Shown here piece by piece: positions 57,371 to 64,000 of a stretch of 64,000 bases of DNA. How positions within the stretch are numbered: the first letter of the stretch is position 1; the number at the start of each line of letters is the position of its first letter. The notes under the pieces were generated by a model. That model was not told the origin of the DNA. It saw nothing but the letters and a program-made list of their open reading frames with translations, and made no database searches. The translations under genes were made by a program, and so were the position numbers. Location of the stretch: the NCBI RefSeq assembly GCF_025399195.1, contig NW_026252102.1:186001-250000 (forward strand), given 5' to 3'. This stretch comes from Umbelopsis ramanniana AG. Its lineage: Eukaryota > Mucoromycota > Umbelopsidomycetes > Umbelopsidales > Umbelopsidaceae.

Positions 57371-58774
57371 ATGACTGACAAAGTTAATGTATTGATGATT
57401 GGAACCGGTGAATACACCACCGGTTATGTGAACGGAGGATCGTCTACTTCCGACAAGAAGGTGGGAGTGGTTGCACTTACCATGTTTGACCTTCGACGCC
57501 TTGGTAAAGTTGGAGAAATATCCATGGTTGGCACAAATGGATCAAAGCTACCTGCTATCCGCGAGCATTTAAACAAGAATATTGGCCAAGTCTACAATAT
57601 GGACACGAGCTTGACGACATATCCTGGTGATAATGTCACAGATAGGGAATCCTGTAAGTTGCGAGCGAGTTTCTCCAATGTTGACCACAAAAGTGTTCTA
57701 TATGCTGACGTGGAAGGTTGATGGCTATAGATAAGGGGGCTATTGACGCTTTGAAAGCTGGAGATGCCATTACCATTTTCACACCGGATCCAACTCATTA
57801 TCCTATTGCTCTGTATGCTATACAGCGTGGTATCCACGTTCTCTTGACCAAGCCTGCTGTTAAGCTTCTTCACGAGCATCAAAACCTGATCAACGAGGCA
57901 AAGAAGAACAATGTCTTTGTTATGATTGAGCATCACAAGCGATTCGACCCAGCTTACGCAGATGCTAAGGGAAAAGCCGCTGGACTCGGACCTTTCAACT
58001 ACTTCTACAGCTACATGAGTCAGCCAAAATTCCAACTAGAAACATTCAGAGCTTGGATTGAAACCAAGGAATCTGATATCAGGTAAAGTGGTTTTATGAT
58101 GGGCATGATGTACAAATAGGGCTATGGGCTAACGATTGAATGTTCCTAGTTATTACCTCAACTCACATCACATTGATCTTCATTGTTGGATGGTGGGAGA
58201 TCGAGGAGTACCTTACAAGGTTACAGCTTCAGCAGCCTCAGGTGTTGCTACTTCAGAGCCCTTCAACATGGTGGAAGGAACAGAAGATACCATCACTTTG
58301 CTGGTCAATTGGCGCTCTACAGACGAAAAGGCACCCACAGAAGGAACCGCTGTATATACCTCATCCTGGACCGCCCCCGCTAAATCAGAGGTGCACTCTC
58401 AGCAATATTTCCATTATCTTGGTTCCAAGGGAGAAGTCAGAGTTGATCAAGCCCATAGAGGATACTCATATACCACTGATAGCACTGGCTTTGCTAATGT
58501 CAATCCATTCTACATGAAGTACACTCCCAGTGAAGAAGGCTTTTTTGATGGTCAGCGTGGATATGGATACGTGTCATTGGAGAAATTTATTGATAATTGC
58601 CAGAAGATCAATGCAAAGACCGTCACTGTTGAAGACTTGGATAAGCGCGGTTTACCCACCATCAAAAACACCGAGTTGGTTACCGCTATTCTTGAAGCTG
58701 GTCGCCGTAGTTTGGATGAAAAACGATCTATTGAACTCAAGAAGGATAGCAACGGTGAATGGGTTCTTGTGTAA
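57371..58774 (+). CDS. Gfo/Idh/MocA-family oxidoreductase (419 aa, 3 exons)
   Basis: Exons join(57371..57653,57731..58082,58150..58774); 1260 nt in frame. NAD(P)-dependent dehydrogenase family acting on sugars, inositols or related compounds. The N-terminal Rossmann start ([18 protein letters not shown]) departs from the usual GxGxxG, with Gly-Thr-Gly-Glu-Tyr. [29 protein letters not shown] matches the conserved EKP/TKP cofactor-binding segment, and ...[10 protein letters not shown] carries the catalytic-type His pair. Substrate unknown. C-terminal beta domain present to the end; no targeting signal. Confidence 0.85.
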
Positions 58775-58929
58775 ATACACTGTTTTATACTGTTTGAAAA
58801 AATAAAAATGAAAAAAAATATCCATTAAGAAGCCCCTTGCATCAAAAAGGCGCGGTTTAAATCACATGTTTTAAAAAAGTGAGATTACGGTGAAGTCATT
58901 TTGTCGTTCGTTATCCTGGTTGTTGCGCC

Positions 58930-61900
58930 ATGCTTAGACTGTTGAGCCGAGATTCTCGGTCGGGTTTGGCCCACCGTCAACCGTTTAGACGTCCTACAAC
59001 TAGTAATGCATATACCTCGCCAACCCGAAGATCCTTTACTCGCTCAACTATTCGGAGAACGGAGCAAGAAACCGCTGCGAAGGAGACGGAGTCCATGGTG
59101 AGCAGTTTATGATGTCATGTAGGTAGTGGCCATGTCATAGAAATCTCTAATAATGGTTTACAATGGAAGTCTATTGGAGGACCTATACATGAGCAAGAGT
59201 AAGTGACTTTTACTCCTGATATTGTAACGAAACAAATACTTAAACATGTTTTCAACAGAGCATTGATGTATCTGGATAACACGTTTCCACTGCGTGTTGG
59301 ATTTTGGGACGTGCGTCAATACTTGTTTCGCAATACTGAGAATTCGATCAAGTCAAAGATTGACACATTGGTGCCTAAGGACAAGATCCCTTGTAATTTC
59401 GAGGTCGAACATGCTATCCCACGGTAGGTGAAAAGCCATGTTGTTTATGTCGCGACGTCCTGAGGAAACATCATTTAAATTGTGATACCACAGAACAAAG
59501 GACGGTGGTGCTTTTGTGCAATTCAAGTACAAGTCTGACACACAAAGTGCTTTGTCGGCTCCAAAAGTCATTATGAAGCATGTTACGGAACATCTGAAAG
59601 AACACAATACCATCACTTACTTCAACTTTCAACCTGTACGAGCGTTTCTTGTCAAAGGAGAGCCTTTTATGGAGGACATTGTATCTCGGTACCCTTCATT
59701 GAAGCTGAAAGTTGAATTTCAAGGTCCTGACTTGACCATCGAGCAATTGTACAATAACTTTCGTCCGTACGGAAGAATCTTCGATATCTCTATCTTGAGT
59801 CCAGCCTCTAAAGAACTTCCACGATATGCTATGATTCAATTCACACGCATGCGTTCAGCAACAAGTGCCAGAAACTGCTTACATGGTTTGAAATTGGAAG
59901 GCACTCGACTTAATATTGGATATGAAAGTCAAATGGTAAAAATGACTTTGAATATGGAAAAGGGTGGTGTGACAATGGGGCTGACATGATATTGATTACA
60001 GCGCACCAACATCTTCAAACAATGGGTCGTGGATCATCCTCGTATCACCATCCCAGTCGCTGCTGCATCCTTGGCTGGTGTTACTTATGTTATCTTCGAC
60101 CCCGTTCGAGTGTTCTTTATTCACGCAAAGGTTACCCAACGATTTAATCCTGATGAATATGCATTGTACCGATGGCTGCGTAGAGAAACCTGGGCCAGGT
60201 TGATGAGTCATGGTGGAGATGATGGTACTACCGATGCTGGAGCATGGGCTGACAGAGAAGAAGATGGTCAAAAGATTAAGGAATGGCTCAACGAAAGCCC
60301 TGGTAAGTTTCATCATGGAGACAGATCGATCGTGTACCTCGTTTTGGCGAATATTGACATGGTAAATCTGGGTTTCAGAAACATTCATTGTGATAAGCGG
60401 ACCAAAGGGAAGTGGAAAGTCTGCCTTGATTAAGGGAGCGACGGACAAGAAGAGGTATGTAACCGGAAGCAGGTACCGCCAATGTTGATGACTCTATGCT
60501 TATGATTCCCAATAGAAATATCATTCGCATTCAAGGAGAAGAATTGGCCAACGCCCGAAACAAGAACGAGATCACCACTATCCTGGCCAAACAGCTGGGT
60601 TACTATCCAGTTTTCACATGGATTTCATCATTCAATCAACTTATCGATACCCTTGTAACCGCAACGACTGGACAGAAGGCAGGGTTATCGACCACGCCCG
60701 ATAATCAAATCAAGCAAATCCTCGAAATTGCAGCAATCGCATTGCGCAAGGTGTCTGCTGACATTGACGCTCAGCGTCAAGAAAACTCTATTGATGCCAA
60801 GAAACCTTGGTGGAAGACCCTCTTCTCCAAAGTAGAGGAGAAGGACGAGAAGGATCACAAAGACGATGGAGGTGAAGACAACAGCGATTTACCTATAGTC
60901 ATTATTGATAACTACTTGTTCAGAGAGACAAGTGTTAGTTCAACACTGTGGGATGAGCTAGCTGAGTGGTCTGCAGTTTTGGTGGAAAATGGCATTGCAC
61001 ATGTCATCTTCGTAAGTGCCAATGTCGGTATCACAAAGAGCTTAGGCAAAGGTAAGTTCAGTAGCAATGCTTAGTGCTTTGTAAATCGCACAATTTTCTA
61101 ACATCGTCCGAAATCTAGTTATGCCAAACAAGACATTTGAGAGTATTCTCTTGTCAGATGCTCCCTTGGAAGCTTCCATTAACTATGTCAGCAAGCACCT
61201 GGGTTTGTAGACATTTCATGACACAAAAGTTCTCATAAGCTGGAAAATATGCACATAATTAATTCCTATTTTTTTTTTTCACGATAGACGACTACGAGGG
61301 TGATGAATCATTGCAGCAAGTTGTGTCTGTTCTAGGTGGAAGATTAACGGATCTTGAACTGTTGGTGCAGAAGATGCGTGCTCATCTCACTCCAGAAGGT
61401 ATGAAGTAATTTTGATCTAAATTGTTGGCTGAAAATCCCACTGAATGAGAATATATGGTGTTATACAGAGGCGCTCAATGATATTGTTCAGCGCAACATG
61501 ATCGAAATTCGAAAGTACGGTTTCGGAGAGGACCTCAGTGATACCGAAGATTTGTCCTGGACTGGCATTCAGTTCTGGCAAGTCGTTAAACTACTGGCAA
61601 CCACCAACACTGTAAGTACTCTGGTAGCTTTGGCGCATACATTCTTCCTTATACACAGTACTTATTCCATCTTGGTGCTCAGATAAACTATGAAGAGTTG
61701 AAATGGGGTCCCTTCTTCAAAGGTGCGGACAAGCCATTCCAAGGAATGGAGCACTCTGAACTTATCACCATTGTTCACAAAGATGGTGAGAGCTTAATCA
61801 TTTTCATTTGTTTGCTCACATTAGCAGTATACTCAAAATGTCTATTTTCACGCTCTAGGTTGGCCACATTCAATTCGACCTGGTAAACCAGTTTACCAAG

Positions 61901-62181
61901 CAGCATTTGACCGTCTCAAGAACGAGCCAGTCTTCGCTGCAACAATGGATTTGCAATCTTACAACTTCTTAATAACAGCGACAAAGGAAGACATCAAATC
62001 TTATGAAGAGGAAATCAACAAGCTATCCGCACCATTTTCTGGAAGACCTCCCAGAGAGGTGGAAAGCAGAATCCGCTATCTTCTTCAAAAGTTGGCAGAT
62101 GGCCAGAAAGCTATCGAGGGATATGAAAGCCAAGTTAAAATTGCCAAAGATACCATATCCAAGCGATGGTCAGATGTGTAG
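58930..62181 (+). CDS. YME2: YME2/RNA12, mitochondrial inner-membrane protein (826 aa, 12 exons)
   Basis: Exons join(58930..59097,59170..59198,59259..59423,59494..59935,60002..60302,60379..60454,60516..61051,61119..61202,61288..61398,61469..61611,61683..61785,61859..62181); 2481 nt in frame. Yme2 is an inner-membrane protein with an RRM and an AAA-like RNA12 domain, involved in mtDNA maintenance and cristae organisation. The Arg/Ser-rich N-terminus looks like a presequence. RRM: FRPYGRIFDISIL...LPRYAMIQFTRMRSA. Membrane span: about ITIPVAAASLAGVTYVIF. Walker A GPKGSGKSALIKG (about residue 377), DNYLFRETSV and GWPHSIRPGKPVY follow. Exon 2 (29 nt) was set by phase: acceptor GGAAG|TCT gives a 72-nt intron with a CTAAT branch; the nearer ATAG site does not keep frame. 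Confidence 0.93.
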
Positions 62182-62564
62182 AGGGCGGAGATGTATGAAA
62201 GTATTAGCACTAAGGAATAATAAATGTCAAATTTCCTAACGGTATAGTCAATCCCACATCAAGAATTACAATATAGTCAAGCTAATAAGCGACCACTAGC
62301 AGAGTGTAATTGCAGGAGAGGAGAGAACGGGGGTTATGGAGAAACAGCAATTTTGTACTGTGAAATTGGGCGGCGCTGGTCAATTTCGAGATGGACCGAT
62401 TCAGGGTTATTGAATTACGACAGTTCTCGGAAGAATAATAATCATTGTATTCGCAATAGGAATGTAAGACCCTCTTTGTTCATTGTTTCGTTTCGTATCT
62501 TGATTTTCTTGGTTGGTAGAACTTCCAGCCTAGCCAGCATTCTGGCCAAATAATCACAATAAAG
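62182..62564. other. Intergenic spacer
   Basis: 383 bp between YME2 and the SEL1 protein, same strand. Holds the YME2 3' end and the next promoter. No gene or specific site recognised. Confidence 0.4.
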
Positions 62565-64000
62565 ATGACAGCTTCGACACTCCCGGCAAACCAGCCTTGC
62601 TATCCACCGTCTAGAAAAAAGCAATCGTATGAAGATTTGATGAAATCGCCTGCAGACTCTATAGATGTGCCAAACGAAATATTGCTTGCCCGGTCGCCAA
62701 CAAAAGGAAAATCCCCAGCTCGTTCTGAGCCTATGTTCGTTGTGGATTTTGACAAGCCATTAAATGACTCTCCCGGCGGTACATACATATACAAAGAGAT
62801 TTTAGCTTTGTCGCCAGTTGGACAAGAGATCAATTTGAGGTTCAACAAAGATAGAACCAACAGCCTACCCATATCTAAACCGTCACTAGTAACCGCCATA
62901 TCTGAATTACCAGATCGACAGCCATCCATCTCCAGTAAATCATCGGAGTCTGGATCAAGTATGGCTGGCAAAGTGTTAAATCTGCCCGCACCCACAGCTG
63001 AAAATATTCGTGTATTGAGAGACCAGGCCCGGGCACACAATGATCCAGACCAGCTTTTAGCATTTGCATTGTATCTGATAGATACTGTGTCTCAAATTAC
63101 CATTGACGAACAAGACACTAAACAAGGCGCCAAGACTCGAGAACGAATGGTCCTCGAAGCTCAAAAAATCATCAAGAAATTGGCAACCCAAGGCTTAGGA
63201 ATTGGCAAAACTGCATACCCTGAAGCACAATTTTACCTCGCAAACTGTTATGGGAGCGGATCTATTGGGTTGCCAGTAGACTATGATAGAGCATTTTCTC
63301 TATATTTACAAGCATCCAAACAAAATCATCCACCGGCAACCTATCGCACCGCCGTCTGTTATGAAATTGGTGCTGGTACCCGTCGAGATTACAATCATGC
63401 TATGCAATTTTATCGAAAGGCAGCAAATCTTTCATACACCATCGCGATGTACAAGCTTGGCATGATATTACTGAAAGGTCATCTAAATCAGGCTAAGAAT
63501 CCTCGCGAGGGCATATTTTGGCTCAAGAGATCAGCTGCCGCTGCTACTGAAGACACCCCACATGCTTTACATGAGCTTGGATTGGTGTATGAAAAAGACG
63601 TCAGCTCAACTGTTATCGCAGACGAGCGATATAGTTTCGAGTTGTTTTCCAAAGCCGCACATCTAGGATACGCACCCTCCCAGTGTAAGTTGGGAACATG
63701 CTACGAATATGGCTTACTACAATGCCAGGTTGATGCCTCATTATCAGTGCTCTGGTATAGAAAAGCAGCCGATCAAGGTATCACAGAAGCAGAGCTAGCT
63801 GTTTCAGGTTGGTACCTGACAGGATCTGAAGGTGTCATTGAACAGAGTGACCATCAAGCATATTTATGGGCTCGAAGAGCAGCAGACAAAGGAGAACCTA
63901 TGGGAGAGTTTACAGTTGGCTATTATACGGAAATCGGGATTGGTATTACCGCCGATGTGGAGGAAGCCAAGCGCTGGTATATGCTAGCCATGTCCCGAGG
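62565..64000 (+). CDS. SEL1-repeat protein, Skt5/Chs4-like (partial, at least 478 aa)
   Basis: Single open frame from ATG 62565 to the right edge; the C-terminus is outside the window. About 150 polar N-terminal residues precede helical SEL1/TPR-like repeats: YPEAQFYLANCYGSGSIGLPVDYDRAFSLYLQASKQNHPPATYRTAVCYEIGAG and following units (AMQFYRKAANL, EGIFWLKRSAAA, ALHELGLVYE, SFELFSKAAHLGYAPSQCKLG, SVLWYRKAADQG, AYLWARRAADKG). This order is typical of fungal Skt5/Chs4 proteins, which bind and activate Chs3-type chitin synthases and link them to septins. The yeast protein ends with a CaaX prenylation motif, which cannot be checked here. No introns in the visible part. Confidence 0.85.
   Translation, partial: MTASTLPANQPCYPPSRKKQSYEDLMKSPADSIDVPNEILLARSPTKGKSPARSEPMFVVDFDKPLNDSPGGTYIYKEILALSPVGQEINLRFNKDRTNSLPISKPSLVTAISELPDRQPSISSKSSESGSSMAGKVLNLPAPTAENIRVLRDQARAHNDPDQLLAFALYLIDTVSQITIDEQDTKQGAKTRERMVLEAQKIIKKLATQGLGIGKTAYPEAQFYLANCYGSGSIGLPVDYDRAFSLYLQASKQNHPPATYRTAVCYEIGAGTRRDYNHAMQFYRKAANLSYTIAMYKLGMILLKGHLNQAKNPREGIFWLKRSAAAATEDTPHALHELGLVYEKDVSSTVIADERYSFELFSKAAHLGYAPSQCKLGTCYEYGLLQCQVDASLSVLWYRKAADQGITEAELAVSGWYLTGSEGVIEQSDHQAYLWARRAADKGEPMGEFTVGYYTEIGIGITADVEEAKRWYMLAMSR

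Noticed and set aside
59098-59169. Acceptor ATAG at 59140 for YME2 exon 2
   Set aside because: It gives a 43-nt intron and the wrong phase. GGAAG at 59169 gives 72 nt, a CTAAT branch and an in-frame gene.

Overview
The window is nuclear DNA of an intron-rich filamentous fungus. Evidence: short spliceosomal introns (about 55-85 nt, GT...AG, mostly CTAAC/CTGAT-like branch sites) interrupt nearly every gene; a division-2 chitin synthase and a Skt5/Chs4-like SEL1 protein are present; a DUF7707-type secreted fungal protein and a senescence-domain protein are present; intergenic DNA is AT-rich. Together these suggest an early-diverging lineage, probably Mucoromycota, but species and even order cannot be fixed from the sequence. 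The standard genetic code is used. I assembled exon chains by hand for 27 protein genes. Every complete multi-exon gene closes in frame from ATG to stop; the last gene runs off the right edge.

Layout. 0.6-4.8 kb: an unrecognised basic/Ser-rich protein, an intronless diaminopropionate ammonia-lyase-like PLP enzyme and a glutathione S-transferase. 5.2-10.1 kb: UTP15 (rRNA processing), a small GPI-type secreted protein and a senescence-domain protein. 10.7-19.3 kb: MIOS/SEA4 (TORC1 control) divergent from a very unusual ZW10. 19.4-26.5 kb: an ING-type PHD protein, a membrane-anchored Ubp1/USP30-like deubiquitinase and GLE1 (mRNA export). 26.7-35.2 kb: GCP3/SPC98 divergent from a PXA-domain protein, then DUG1 dipeptidase and dUTPase. 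36-42.2 kb: chitin synthase and an MTM1/SLC25A39-like mitochondrial carrier. 42.5-51.4 kb: an NHP6-like HMG protein, a small ArfGAP, proteasome beta-2, an SRR1 protein, a BRD7/9-like protein and TAF11. 51.4-53.5 kb: a 2.1-kb stretch without ORFs ending at an intronless tRNA-Phe. 53.9-64 kb: DOA1/PLAA, a Gfo/Idh/MocA oxidoreductase, YME2 and the partial SEL1 protein.

The genes are mostly housekeeping and are not an operon or cluster. Divergent pairs share short spacers (MIOS/ZW10 180 bp, GCP3/PXA 194 bp, ArfGAP/proteasome 176 bp, SRR1/BRD 290 bp). Two membrane-traffic proteins, ZW10 and the ArfGAP, both carry Trp-based acidic motifs of the sort known to bind COPI. Chitin synthase and a candidate activator lie 22 kb apart.

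The strongest candidate for something undescribed is the ZW10 gene. After a full-length ZW10 fold it carries an extension of about 550 residues: an array of at least 14 Trp-Asp/Glu repeats (WEPFDD and GWNLSDQ types), then four FxxLFG-type repeats and a terminal WEDW. This resembles a greatly expanded, C-terminal version of the acidic Trp lasso by which yeast Dsl1 captures COPI vesicles. No CRISPR array, transposase, integrase or viral gene was seen.
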